A stretch of 59,148 nucleotides of DNA from contig JBEBJA010000057.1 of the NCBI GenBank assembly GCA_040080145.1, forward strand, positions 1-59,148. The letters are read 5' to 3'. Shown here one piece after another: positions 50,054-58,546 of the stretch (the first letter of the stretch is position 1; each line of letters begins with the position of its first letter). This DNA comes from JANXVY01 sp040080145 (GTDB lineage Bacteria > Pseudomonadota > Alphaproteobacteria > Rhizobiales > Hyphomicrobiaceae). Below the pieces are notes generated by a model. That model did no database searches. It was not told where the DNA came from and worked only from the letters and a program-made list of their open reading frames with translations. Both the position numbers and the translations under genes were made by a program.

Positions 50054-52168
50054 ATGCAATCTAAATCATATCATTATGCGGCTGCTGTTCTCGTGCTTGC
50101 GATGCTGCCAGAGGCTGCGAACGCGCAGCTTGCAACGTCGCCTGCGCCTGTGCTCATCCCGGAAGTGTCGGTGACGGCGCCGGCGGATGGTGCAGGTAAG
50201 CCTGCGGCGCGTCCGGTGAAAGCACCGGCGGCGGCTCAACAGAGTTCGACGCCGCGCGTTCAGAACAAGCCAGAGCCGGTTGCGGATGCGCCGAAATCCA
50301 AGCCAAAGGCTGCGCCAGCTGGGGCGGTGGCGGTTGATCCTGCGGCGGTGAGCGTGTCGCCGACGGGGACGACGCAAGCGGTCGAGACGGTTGGCAGTTC
50401 TGTGACGGTTGTGACGTCTCAGGAGATCGAGGCCCAGCAGCGGCGGACGGCGAACGACGTGCTCAAGACGGTGCCCGGCGTAAATGTGGTGCAGGGCGGC
50501 GGGCCGGGTGCGCTGACGTCGGTGTTTATTCGCGGCACGAACTCCAACCACTCCAAGACGCTGATCGACGGCATCGATGTGTCGGATCCGAGCGGGGTTA
50601 ACCGGGGCTATAACCTTGGGCATCTGACGACGTTCGATCTGGAGCGCATCGAAGTGCTGCGCGGGCCGCAGAGCGGGCTTTATGGCGCGGATGCTCTCGG
50701 CGGCGTGGTCGTTGTTTACACCAAGAAGGGGGAGGGGCCGCTCAAGGTCGATGCGATGGCGGAGGCTGGGTCGTTCGGCACGTTCAATCAGGCGCTGTCG
50801 GCGCGCGGGTCGACGGATAAGTTCAACTATGCGTTCAACGTCGCGCATTCGCGGTCGGACAGCGTGCCGGTGACGCCGGGCAATATTTTGCTGCCGGGCA
50901 CGCCCAACATCAAGTCGAACTACGACAACATGACGTATTCGACCAAGCTTGGCGTCGATGTTTCGCCTGACGTGACGCTGAATTTCGTTGCGCGGTACGT
51001 CGAGACGGCGTTCGGGTTCCAGGGCGACAGTTTCTTACAGCCAGCCTATGATCTTACGACCGATTCAGCGAAATCGCGGCAGGATACGACGCAGCTTTAT
51101 ACGCGCGGCGAGGCCGTGTGGCGCGTGTTCGGCGGGCGGGTGACGAACTATTTCGGGATCAATTATTCGGACCTCACCACCAAGGACTTTGCGCCAAACA
51201 GCGGGGCGAGCTTCGGGGATGGGCAGCGGGTCAAGTATGATTGGCGCAGCGTCGTGCAGGTGTCGCGCGGGCTGACGGTGACGGCGGGGGCGGATACGCA
51301 GACGGAAAAGCTGCAGGTGCCGGCGTTGACAGCTGAAGAAGGCAGTAAGGGTGCGTACGTGCAGGCGGTGGCCGAGCCGGTGCATAATCTGTTTCTCACA
51401 GGCAACCTGCGCTACGACGACAACGAGCATTTCGGCGGGGCGACGACGTGGCGGTTTGCGCCGGCGTATGTGTTCGACGCGACCGGAACCAAGATCAAGG
51501 GTAGTTATGGGACGGCGTTCAAGGCACCTTCGCTCAGCCAGCGGTTCCAGGATTTTCCGGATTTCCTGTTCGTGGCAAATCCGAATTTGAAGCCTGAGGA
51601 AAGCACGGGCTGGGACGTCGGGTTCGAACAAGCGGTGTTGAGTGGACGGGCGCAGTTTGGTGCAACGTATTTCCACAACGACATCACCAATCTGATCAAC
51701 GGAACGCCGTTCAGCATGATCACGTTCACCAGTTCGGTTGACAATATCGGCAGGGCTAAGACGACCGGCGTCGAGTTGTTCGGGGCGGCAGATCTGACAG
51801 ACGCACTGAGAGTGCGGGCGGATTATACCTACATGGAGGCTTTCAACGAGATGTCCGGCAAGGAACTGTTGCGCAGGCCGCGTGAGAAGCTGACCGTCAG
51901 TGCGGGTTGGAAGCCGAGCAAGCCGCTCCTGTTAACGGGAAGCGTGACGTATGTCGGTAGCTCGTTCGATCTTGAGCGTTCGACGTTTGCCCCCCAGGTG
52001 GTCTTGCCAGGGTATGCGCTGGTCAATGTCGCGGCCGACTATGCTCTCAACGATAATGTGAGCTTGTTCGGGCGGATCGATAACCTGTTCGACAAGAAGT
52101 ACCAGAACCCGGCGGGCTTTGATGGCACGGGGCTTGGCGCGTTCGCCGGGGTACGGTTGCGGAACTAA
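50054..52168 (+). CDS. btuB: TonB-dependent vitamin B12 receptor
   Basis: A 704-residue outer-membrane receptor. A signal peptide ends near NAQL; a Pro/Ala/Lys-rich segment follows (about 45-110), longer than in E. coli BtuB. The plug domain has VGSSVTVVTSQEIEAQQRRT, NDVLKTVPGVNVVQGGGPGA, SVFIRGTNSNHSKTLIDGID and IEVLRGPQSGLYGADALGG. The barrel ends with YQNPAGFDGTGLGAFAGVRL. The upstream cobalamin riboswitch supports B12 (or another corrinoid) as substrate. ATG 50054 gives the signal peptide; the frame is open to 49997. Confidence 0.93.
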   Translation: MQSKSYHYAAAVLVLAMLPEAANAQLATSPAPVLIPEVSVTAPADGAGKPAARPVKAPAAAQQSSTPRVQNKPEPVADAPKSKPKAAPAGAVAVDPAAVSVSPTGTTQAVETVGSSVTVVTSQEIEAQQRRTANDVLKTVPGVNVVQGGGPGALTSVFIRGTNSNHSKTLIDGIDVSDPSGVNRGYNLGHLTTFDLERIEVLRGPQSGLYGADALGGVVVVYTKKGEGPLKVDAMAEAGSFGTFNQALSARGSTDKFNYAFNVAHSRSDSVPVTPGNILLPGTPNIKSNYDNMTYSTKLGVDVSPDVTLNFVARYVETAFGFQGDSFLQPAYDLTTDSAKSRQDTTQLYTRGEAVWRVFGGRVTNYFGINYSDLTTKDFAPNSGASFGDGQRVKYDWRSVVQVSRGLTVTAGADTQTEKLQVPALTAEEGSKGAYVQAVAEPVHNLFLTGNLRYDDNEHFGGATTWRFAPAYVFDATGTKIKGSYGTAFKAPSLSQRFQDFPDFLFVANPNLKPEESTGWDVGFEQAVLSGRAQFGATYFHNDITNLINGTPFSMITFTSSVDNIGRAKTTGVELFGAADLTDALRVRADYTYMEAFNEMSGKELLRRPREKLTVSAGWKPSKPLLLTGSVTYVGSSFDLERSTFAPQVVLPGYALVNVAADYALNDNVSLFGRIDNLFDKKYQNPAGFDGTGLGAFAGVRLRN

Positions 52169-52206
52169 ATCAAACCGTGATCGTTGTTGCGTTCGCAATT
52201 GCCGTC

Positions 52207-52231
52207 GGCGTCCGAATAACATTCGGACGCC
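52207..52231 (+). terminator. Probable btuB terminator
   Basis: GGCGTCCGAAT, loop AAC, ATTCGGACGCC: a perfect 11-bp stem 38 bases after the stop. T residues are sparse afterwards. Confidence 0.6.
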
Positions 52232-52362
52232 GCTTGCATGTCGGGTGCCTTAGCCTTTCCACAGATGGCAGCTATGCAGGGGGGAGTACTTGCTTTGTCG
52301 CAAGTTCGGATTTATGGAACTAGCGTTGGATATCTAGACAACCTCAATCGGAGATTTGCCTG

Positions 52363-52983
52363 ATGAAGCTGCTATCGAGCCTTGCACTTGCTGCCGGTTT
52401 AGCGCTTGCGGTTGCGACGCCTGCGTCCGCGCAGTTGGCCACCGACGTTCCGGCTGGGACGTATAAGATGGATCCGACGCATGTCAGTGTGACGTGGAAG
52501 GTCATGCATATGGGGCTGGCGAACTATACGGCGCGGTTTGCCAAGGTCGATGGGACGCTGACGTTTGATCCAGCCAAGCCAGAGACCTCGAAGATCGAGG
52601 CGTCGATTGATCCTACTTCGATCAAAACGGATTTCCCGTTCGTGGAAAAGGAAGATTTCGACAAGAAGCTGGCGACGAGCGCGCAGTGGTTCAATTCCGA
52701 GTTCTTCGACAAGATCACGTTTGTTTCGACGGGCGTGAAGATGACCGGGGCGAAGACCGCAGATGTCACGGGTGATCTGACACTGCTCGGTGTGACGAAA
52801 CCAGCGGTGCTCAAGGTGACGTTCAATGGCTCGATGGCGGCGCATCCGATGACCAAGAAGGCCGCAATCGGCTTTTCAGCGACGGGCAGCGTCAAGCGGT
52901 CGGACTTTGGCATGACGGGCGGGTTGCCGTTCGTGGGCGATGATGTTGCGCTGCTGATTGAAGCGGAAATGATGGCGCAATAA
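52363..52983 (+). CDS. YceI-family periplasmic protein
   Basis: A 206-residue protein with a signal peptide (MKLLSSLALAAGLALAVATP, cut near ASA). The lipocalin-like YceI fold shows YKMDPTHVSVTWKVMHMGLA, ARFAKVDGTLTFDPAKPE, SIDPTSIKTDFPFVE, LATSAQWFNSEFFDKITFVS and LTLLGVTKPAVLKV. YceI proteins bind long isoprenoid lipids such as polyprenyl quinones. It is followed by cytochrome b561 and another YceI protein, a common grouping. Confidence 0.93.
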   Translation: MKLLSSLALAAGLALAVATPASAQLATDVPAGTYKMDPTHVSVTWKVMHMGLANYTARFAKVDGTLTFDPAKPETSKIEASIDPTSIKTDFPFVEKEDFDKKLATSAQWFNSEFFDKITFVSTGVKMTGAKTADVTGDLTLLGVTKPAVLKVTFNGSMAAHPMTKKAAIGFSATGSVKRSDFGMTGGLPFVGDDVALLIEAEMMAQ

Positions 52984-53014
52984 GCGCGAGCGACGTCGAG
53001 GGACTTGAAGAGCA

Positions 53015-53040
53015 GGCCAGGGGCACGGCCCCTGGACCCC
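53015..53040. repeat. Palindrome family D, copy 2
   Basis: CCAGGGGC-ACG-GCCCCTGG followed by ACCCC, between the YceI and cytochrome b561 genes. It matches the palindrome at 32752. Confidence 0.7.
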
Positions 53041-53061
53041 TTTCGTTTGAAGAGGTCACCG

Positions 53062-53658
53062 ATGACACGTTCACCTCGTTACGGCGCCGTCGCGATTGGA
53101 TTGCATTGGGCCACTGCACTGTTTGTGCTGGTGCTGCTGGGGGCGGGGCTGTGGATGACGGATGCGATCAAGGCGCCGGAGACGCGGAACTTCGCGTTCA
53201 AGGTTTACCAGTGGCATAAGTCGCTCGGGCTGACCGTGCTGGTGCTGACGGTCGTGCGGATTTTGTGGCGCGTGATGAACCCGCCGCCGCCGTTGCCTGC
53301 GGGAATGACCCGCTTTGAGCGGGGGGCGGCCTCGCTCGCGCATGCGGGGCTCTATGCGTTGATGCTCGCCATTCCGCTGGCCGGGTGGGCGATGGTGTCG
53401 GCGAGCCCGCTCGGGTTTCCCACGATGGTGTTCGGGTTGTTCGAGTGGCCGCATCTCCCGATGCTGGCCAGCCTTGAAGACAAAAAGCCGGCCGAAGCGC
53501 TGTTCAAGATGGCTCACAAGTATCTGGCGTTCGGGGCGATGGCGCTGATCGCGCTGCATGTGATTGCCGCGCTGAAACATCATTTCGTGAACCGGGACGA
53601 CGTGCTGGCCCGGATGCTGCCGGGAGTGCGGGCGGCACAGAAATCATCGATTGGATAA
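53062..53658 (+). CDS. Cytochrome b561 family protein
   Basis: A 198-residue inner-membrane protein with four hydrophobic helices and the haem-ligand histidines: GAVAIGLHWATALFVLVLLG, YQWHKSLGLTVLVLTVVRIL, LAHAGLYALMLAIPLAGWAM and KYLAFGAMALIALHVIAALK with HH after it. It probably passes electrons from the quinone pool to a periplasmic acceptor. AGAGG precedes the ATG at 53062. It sits between two YceI genes. Confidence 0.92.
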   Translation: MTRSPRYGAVAIGLHWATALFVLVLLGAGLWMTDAIKAPETRNFAFKVYQWHKSLGLTVLVLTVVRILWRVMNPPPPLPAGMTRFERGAASLAHAGLYALMLAIPLAGWAMVSASPLGFPTMVFGLFEWPHLPMLASLEDKKPAEALFKMAHKYLAFGAMALIALHVIAALKHHFVNRDDVLARMLPGVRAAQKSSIG

Positions 53659-53662
53659 GTGA

Positions 53663-54331
53663 ATGACGTTCAGTCCGGACTATTTCCGCGCGGCCACTTG
53701 GAGCCACAGCTTGACCCGTTACCCGCAGCTCCTGGATGGCCGGGTCAAGCCCGGCCACGGAGTAAGGGGAGGGTCCCGTTCGGCTCTGGCTGCGGGCTTG
53801 GTGGTGGCATTGATGGCGTGCGGGCCTGCGTTTGCTGGGCCTTGGACGGTGGTGCCGGGCGAGAGTTCGATTGGGTTTTCAGGCGAACATGCGGGGACGA
53901 AGTTCAAAGGCGTGTTCCAGAAGTGGGAGGCGAGCGTCAGTTTCGATCCGGCGGATCTGGCGGGGTCGAAGGCTGTGGTGACGGTTGCGCTAGCCTCGGC
54001 GAAGACGGGCGATGCGACGTACGACAAGACGCTGCCGACGACCGACTGGTTCAATGTGGCGGCGACGCCGTCGGGGGTATTTGAGACGAGTACGTTTCGC
54101 GCCGTGGGGACGGATCTGTTTGAGGCGGATGCAACGCTCTCGATCCGGGGTGTGAAGGTTCCGGTGGTGTTTGCGTTCGGGTGGACGGTCGCGGGGGATA
54201 CGGCGAAGCTGGTTGGGAAGACGGCGTTGAAGCGGGTCGCGTTCGGTGTCGGTAAGGGTTCGGATAGCGACGGAACATGGGTGTCGCTTGATATTCCGGT
54301 CGAGGTGCGCGTGAGTTTGAAGAAGGGGTAG
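53663..54331 (+). CDS. YceI-family protein with repeat-encoded N-terminal extension
   Basis: A 222-residue protein. The YceI fold starts near WTVVPGESSIGFSGEHAGTK and shows FQKWEASVSFDP, LPTTDWFNVAATPSGVFETS and LSIRGVKVPVVFAF. A plausible signal peptide (RSALAAGLVVALMACGPAFA) is not at the N-terminus but at about 39-58. The preceding residues LLDGRVKPGHGV come from a family C palindrome inserted in frame. GGATAAG precedes the ATG at 53663. The extension may be tolerated, or a start inside the region may be used (TTG or GTG near 53800). Confidence 0.85.
   Translation: MTFSPDYFRAATWSHSLTRYPQLLDGRVKPGHGVRGGSRSALAAGLVVALMACGPAFAGPWTVVPGESSIGFSGEHAGTKFKGVFQKWEASVSFDPADLAGSKAVVTVALASAKTGDATYDKTLPTTDWFNVAATPSGVFETSTFRAVGTDLFEADATLSIRGVKVPVVFAFGWTVAGDTAKLVGKTALKRVAFGVGKGSDSDGTWVSLDIPVEVRVSLKKG
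53728..53763 (+). repeat. Palindromic repeat family C, single arm, inside the YceI gene
   Basis: CTCCTGGATGGCCGGGTCAA followed by GCCCGGCCACGGAG. The GGCCGGG..CCCGGCC hairpin equals an arm of the doublet at 32450. Confidence 0.8.
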
Positions 54332-54476
54332 TGGCTCTCTTGGCCTCACGCGCTGGTCGCGCTTCGGCGGGGTGCGGCTCGCCGCGGGTCGCGTTGCTCC
54401 CTTGCGCCTTGCGTGAAGTGAGGGCCGCCCTTCACCCATGTTTTTGCTGCCGCACCTCGCGCATTTTTCTGGCCGC

Positions 54477-54522
54477 CGCCCCTCACCCTAACCGCTCTCC
54501 CCGTAAGGACGGGGAGAGGGGA
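54477..54522 (+). repeat. Palindromic repeat family A, copy 6
   Basis: CCCCTCACCCTAACC then CTCTCCCCGT-AAGG-ACGGGGAGAG, immediately after the stop of the minus-strand deacetylase gene. It has the same orientation as all other copies. Confidence 0.85.
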
Positions 54523-54523
54523 C

Positions 54524-55426
54524 TCAACCGTACACTTCGCGCAGGGTGCGGAAGGAGTTGGCGTAGGCGGAGACGGTTTCGGTGATGGGGTCTGCGTAGC
54601 CGCCGCCGATGAGGATGACGACGGGAACGCGGGCTTTGCGGCAGGCTGCGAAGACGGCGCGGTCGCGGGCGATGAGGCCGTCATGGGTAACGGCTAGGCG
54701 GCCGAGGCGGTCTGTTGCCAGCGGGTCGACGCCGGAAATGTACAGGATCAGGTCCGGGTTTGACGCGAGCACGGCGGCGAGCGCGTGCTGGCAGGCGGCG
54801 AGGTAGGCTTCGTCGCCGGTGTGGTCGGGAAGGCCGATGTCGAGGGTGGATGCAGGTTTGACGAACGGGTAGTTGCTGGCACCGTGGACGCTCGCGGTGA
54901 ACACGCGGGGCTCGCGGCCAAGGATCGCGGCGTTGCCGTCGCCTTGGTGGACGTCGAGGTCGAGGATGGCCGCGCGGCGAATGGCGCGTTCGTCGAGCAG
55001 GGTCAGGGCGGTGACGGCGCAATCGTTGAAGACGCAGAAGCCGCGACCGTGCGAGCGATGCGCATGGTGGGTGCCGCCGGCGAGCTGTCCGCTCACGCCG
55101 TTGTCGAGGGCATGGCGCGCGGCGGCCACGGCTCCACCGACGGTGGCGCGTGAACGGGCAACGAGGATTTCGCTCCAGGGCAGGCCGATTTCGCGTTGGA
55201 TTTTTGCCGCAACGGTGCCAGTCAGCATTGCGGCGACGTAGGCTTCATCGTGGGCGCGACAGAGGTCGGTGACGGTTGCCTGCGGGGCGGGCATCAGGTG
55301 GGCGGGGTCGAGGATGCGGTCTGCGGCGATGGCCTCGCGCAGCAAACGGTACTTGTGCGCCGGGAAGCGGTGGCCCGGCGGCAGCGGCAGGTCGGGCGTG
55401 TCGGGGTAATAGATACGGAGGGTCAC
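54524..55426 (-). CDS. Histone deacetylase-like family protein (AcuC/HDAC superfamily)
   Basis: A 300-residue zinc amidohydrolase. It shows GQLAGGTHHAHRSHGRGFCV (the tandem active-site histidines), FNDCAV, the zinc ligands in ILDLDVHQGDGNAAILG and SGVDPLATDRLG, and late GGGYADPI. Bacterial members remove acyl groups from proteins or small molecules such as polyamines; the substrate here is unknown. The start MTLRIYYPD and the length fit the class IV-like bacterial group. Confidence 0.88.
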   Translation of the reverse strand: MTLRIYYPDTPDLPLPPGHRFPAHKYRLLREAIAADRILDPAHLMPAPQATVTDLCRAHDEAYVAAMLTGTVAAKIQREIGLPWSEILVARSRATVGGAVAAARHALDNGVSGQLAGGTHHAHRSHGRGFCVFNDCAVTALTLLDERAIRRAAILDLDVHQGDGNAAILGREPRVFTASVHGASNYPFVKPASTLDIGLPDHTGDEAYLAACQHALAAVLASNPDLILYISGVDPLATDRLGRLAVTHDGLIARDRAVFAACRKARVPVVILIGGGYADPITETVSAYANSFRTLREVYG

Positions 55427-55485
55427 GCAGGGAGTTTAGCGGGCGGGTGCGGCGAACACATCCCATAATATTGCCCCGGACGGGA

Positions 55486-56001
55486 TTATCGGCCCGGGCC
55501 GCCGGGGCCTTTGCCGGTGCCGCTTTCGCTGCCCGCTGGGACGATTTTAACGGCGGGAGCGCCAGCGGTCCGTGCGCCGGTCAACTCGACCGTGGTCAAG
55601 ATGCAGTCCTTGTTGCGGTCGGCCAATTCGAAGGTGCGATTGGGGCGGTCGACGAATTCGGCGCGGTCGACTTTGCCATCGCCGTTGCGGTCATAGTATT
55701 TGAAGTCAACGGTTTCAAACATCCGGTCAATGGCGATGATGCGCTTCCAGTCTTCGGGTGTGACGTGGCCTTTGCGTTCAATGTCGCCGATGGCTAAAAG
55801 TTCGGCGGCATAGGCCTTCCATTCGTCGCAGGCGACGTTGCCGTCCTTGTCGCGATCCCAGTTGCCAGCGGCGATCAGGAACGTGCGGTCGATGTCGGAG
55901 GGGCCACCGGTCAGCGAGGGCATGCCGGACGAGCAGCCACTCAGGGCGAGGACCGCACCTGTAGTCAGCCACCAGCGCGCGCGCGAAATCTTCGTCGGCA
56001 T
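55486..56001 (-). CDS. EF-hand lipoprotein
   Basis: A 171-residue lipoprotein: the signal peptide ends at a lipobox (VLALSGC) with Cys near 23, so it is membrane-anchored. Calcium-binding loops are visible: DRDKDGNVACDEW (complete) and DRNGDGKVDRAEF (complete), with a degenerate third (DRNKDCILTTVEL). A Gly/Pro-rich tail follows. GGAGAAGG precedes the ATG at 56001. Role unknown; calcium-dependent binding is inferred. Confidence 0.85.
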   Translation of the reverse strand: MPTKISRARWWLTTGAVLALSGCSSGMPSLTGGPSDIDRTFLIAAGNWDRDKDGNVACDEWKAYAAELLAIGDIERKGHVTPEDWKRIIAIDRMFETVDFKYYDRNGDGKVDRAEFVDRPNRTFELADRNKDCILTTVELTGARTAGAPAVKIVPAGSESGTGKGPGGPGR

Positions 56002-56226
56002 ATCTGCCTTCTCCAAAACCAATCCTAAAATCGTATGGCGGGACGCGAAACTATGAGGCCCCCCGGCGCTCCGTGATGCGCTTTTTGGCGCAGCGAAGCG
56101 GCGGAATCGGGGCCACTGCTTACGATTCAGTCAGGTGATATACTTCTGCGCAGGAAATGGGCTGCCATTTTTGCAACACCAGTGGGCTTGTCCACGGTTT
56201 GGGAGGGGCGACATGATGCGACCGCC

Positions 56227-57165
56227 TCAAGCGCCCGATGATTGGCCAAATATTGCGGTGATGAAAGTTCGCAGCGGGCCAGAGGCGGGTGCGTGGGGCT
56301 CCAGAACGAAGTGGGCCAGTTGGATGTGGTGAGCGACTTGAGCGCGGGCGGCGTCCAGGCCAAGAACGGTGGCGACCGTCGCTTTGCCCGCGTCTTTGCC
56401 GGTGTCTTTGCCTGCTTCGGCGATCGACGACGTCTGGTCGATCACATCGTCGAGGGCCTGGAAGGCTAGGCCGATTTCACGGCCCGCCGCCGCAAGTGCA
56501 CCCATGCGGGCATCGTTCACGTTGGCGATGCGTCCTCCCATCTGGAGGGCGGCAGCAAACAGCACGCCGGTTTTCTGATCGTTTATGGTGTTGATTTTAT
56601 CGAGCGGGTCTGCGGGGCTGCGGTCATGGAGGTCGCGTTCCTGGCCGGCGGCGAGGCCGTTTGCACCGGACGCATTTGACAGGAGCGCCGTCAGGTCGAT
56701 GCGGGCGGCGGAGGGCAAGCCGTCCATTTGCGAGATTATGCCGAACGCGCGGGTCAGCATGGCGATGGCGGCCAGCATGGCAGTTGCTTCGCCAAAGGCC
56801 GTGTGCGCACTGGCTATGCCGCGGCGGGTTGCGGCGTCATCCATGCACGGGAGGTCGTCAAGGACGAGTGACGCGGTGTGCACCAGTTCGACGGCACACG
56901 CAGCGTCAAGGGCTGTTCGTGGTTGGACTCCGAATTCGGCGGCGGTCAACACCGTCAACAGCGGGCGGAAGCGTTTGCCTGGCGCCAGCAAGGCATGGCG
57001 GATTGCGTTGTTCAATGAGGCCGGGCAGTTAGGGTGACCGGTCGAGAGCGCGTCGAGGCGGTGATCAATCAAGCTGCGAAGTTGTGCAACGCAAGCGGGG
57101 GTGGCCCAATCGGTCACGGGGGCTGTGTATGTGTCCGGCGGTGTGAGCTTCGCGCGGCCATGCAT
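56227..57165 (-). CDS. crtE: Geranylgeranyl diphosphate synthase
   Basis: A 312-residue prenyltransferase extending farnesyl to geranylgeranyl diphosphate for carotenoids. The first aspartate-rich motif is in LVLDDLPCMDDAATRRG (with the two-residue insertion of bacterial type), the second is ALDDVIDQTS, and LLAPGKRFRPLLT and QKTGVLFAAALQMGG are also present. ATG 57165 is chosen; a TTG at 57243 is possible. It is divergent from crtY-crtB, and the 150-base gap should hold both promoters. FPP versus GGPP specificity is inferred from context. Confidence 0.9.
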   Translation of the reverse strand: MHGRAKLTPPDTYTAPVTDWATPACVAQLRSLIDHRLDALSTGHPNCPASLNNAIRHALLAPGKRFRPLLTVLTAAEFGVQPRTALDAACAVELVHTASLVLDDLPCMDDAATRRGIASAHTAFGEATAMLAAIAMLTRAFGIISQMDGLPSAARIDLTALLSNASGANGLAAGQERDLHDRSPADPLDKINTINDQKTGVLFAAALQMGGRIANVNDARMGALAAAGREIGLAFQALDDVIDQTSSIAEAGKDTGKDAGKATVATVLGLDAARAQVAHHIQLAHFVLEPHAPASGPLRTFITAIFGQSSGA

Positions 57166-57319
57166 GCGATTCGGGCTCTTTCGATTTGTTTCGACACTCG
57201 TGATGTTGAAACCTAACGCAGTGAGTTGCCGTATGGATGACAACGCACGGCGTTATTCGTGCAGAAATCATCCCATATGGTAGGCCAGCTTGCGGACCCT
57301 GTATGAGAAGTAGTTGTTC

Positions 57320-58546
57320 GTGAGAGGAAATACCATCGCTGAGGATTCAAATGGTTGCCAGGAAGACTTCGACCTCGTGCTCGTGGGGGGCGGGCTTGCG
57401 AACTGTTTGATCGCATGGCGGCTGATCGCACGGCGGCCCGAATTGCGGATTTGCGTGGTCGAGCGTGGCTGGTCGTTGGGCGGCAACCATACGTGGTCGT
57501 TTCATAGCGGGGATGTTGCGCCGGGTGCGCTGGTCGAGCTGGCACCGTTCTTGGTTGCGTCGTGGGCGCGGCAGAGCGTGCGGTTTCCTCAGCACGGGCG
57601 GGTTTTCGAGGTTGGGTATCATGCGGTCTCGTCGGAGCGGCTGCATGAGGTTTTGGCACCAATGCTGGGCGAGCGGCTGAGGGTTGGTGCCGAGGTTGCG
57701 CAGTTGGAGCCGGACCGCGTGGTTTTGAGCGGCCAGCGGGTTTTGACGGCGCGGTGCGTGATAGATGGGCGGGGCCCGGATCCCGAGACGCCGCTGGCGC
57801 TTGGGTTTCAGAAGTTTCTCGGGCTGGAGATCGAGACCGTGGAGCCGCACGGGGAGCGCGTGCCGGTCATCATGGATGCAACCGTTGCGCAGCTGGACGG
57901 CTACCGGTTTGTTTACACGCTGCCGTTTTCGCAAACGCGCATGCTGATCGAGGATACGTACTACACCGACGGGGCGGCGCTCGATGAGGCGGTGCTGCGG
58001 GAGCGGATCATAGCCTATGCGGCGGGCAAGGGCTGGACGATTGCACGGGTCGTGCGGGAGGAGAGCGGCGTGCTGCCGGTGGTGCTGGCTGGCGACATGG
58101 ATGCGTTCTGGCGATGTGGCGAGGCGGGCGTGGCGCGGTCGGGGTTGAGGGCGGCGCTGTTTCACCCAACGACTGGGTATTCGCTGCCGGATGCGCTGGC
58201 GTTTGCGGACCGGCTGGCGGGATTGGCGGATTTGTCGGCGGCGAGCGTGCGGGCGGAGGTTGAGGCGCATGCGCGGGCGCTGTGGAAGGAGCGGGCGTTC
58301 TTCCGGCTGCTCAACCGGATGATGTTTATTGCAGCTGAGCCTGCTGAGCGGGTGCTCATTCTGGAGCGGTTCTACCGGTTGCCGGCGGGGGTGGTCGGAC
58401 GGTTTTTTGCGGCGAAGCTTACACTTGGGGACAAGGCGCAGATTATTGCGATTATGGCGGCTAAGCCGCCGTTACCGCTGGGGAAGGCGCTTGGTGTTTT
58501 CGGCGAAGGTGCGGCGTGGGCGTTTGCTCAGAGGGCTGGCCGATGA
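57320..58546 (+). CDS. crtY: Lycopene beta-cyclase, CrtY type
   Basis: A 408-residue flavin-dependent enzyme closing both ends of lycopene to beta-carotene. It shows the N-terminal DLVLVGGGLANCLIAWRL, GGNHTWSFHSGD, CVIDGRGPDPE, YRFVYTLPFSQTRMLIEDTY and FHPTTGYSLPDALAFADRL. GAGAAG spacing favours GTG 57320; TTG 57314 is in frame too. The stop overlaps the crtB ATG (ATGA), so the two are coupled. Confidence 0.94.
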   Translation: MRGNTIAEDSNGCQEDFDLVLVGGGLANCLIAWRLIARRPELRICVVERGWSLGGNHTWSFHSGDVAPGALVELAPFLVASWARQSVRFPQHGRVFEVGYHAVSSERLHEVLAPMLGERLRVGAEVAQLEPDRVVLSGQRVLTARCVIDGRGPDPETPLALGFQKFLGLEIETVEPHGERVPVIMDATVAQLDGYRFVYTLPFSQTRMLIEDTYYTDGAALDEAVLRERIIAYAAGKGWTIARVVREESGVLPVVLAGDMDAFWRCGEAGVARSGLRAALFHPTTGYSLPDALAFADRLAGLADLSAASVRAEVEAHARALWKERAFFRLLNRMMFIAAEPAERVLILERFYRLPAGVVGRFFAAKLTLGDKAQIIAIMAAKPPLPLGKALGVFGEGAAWAFAQRAGR

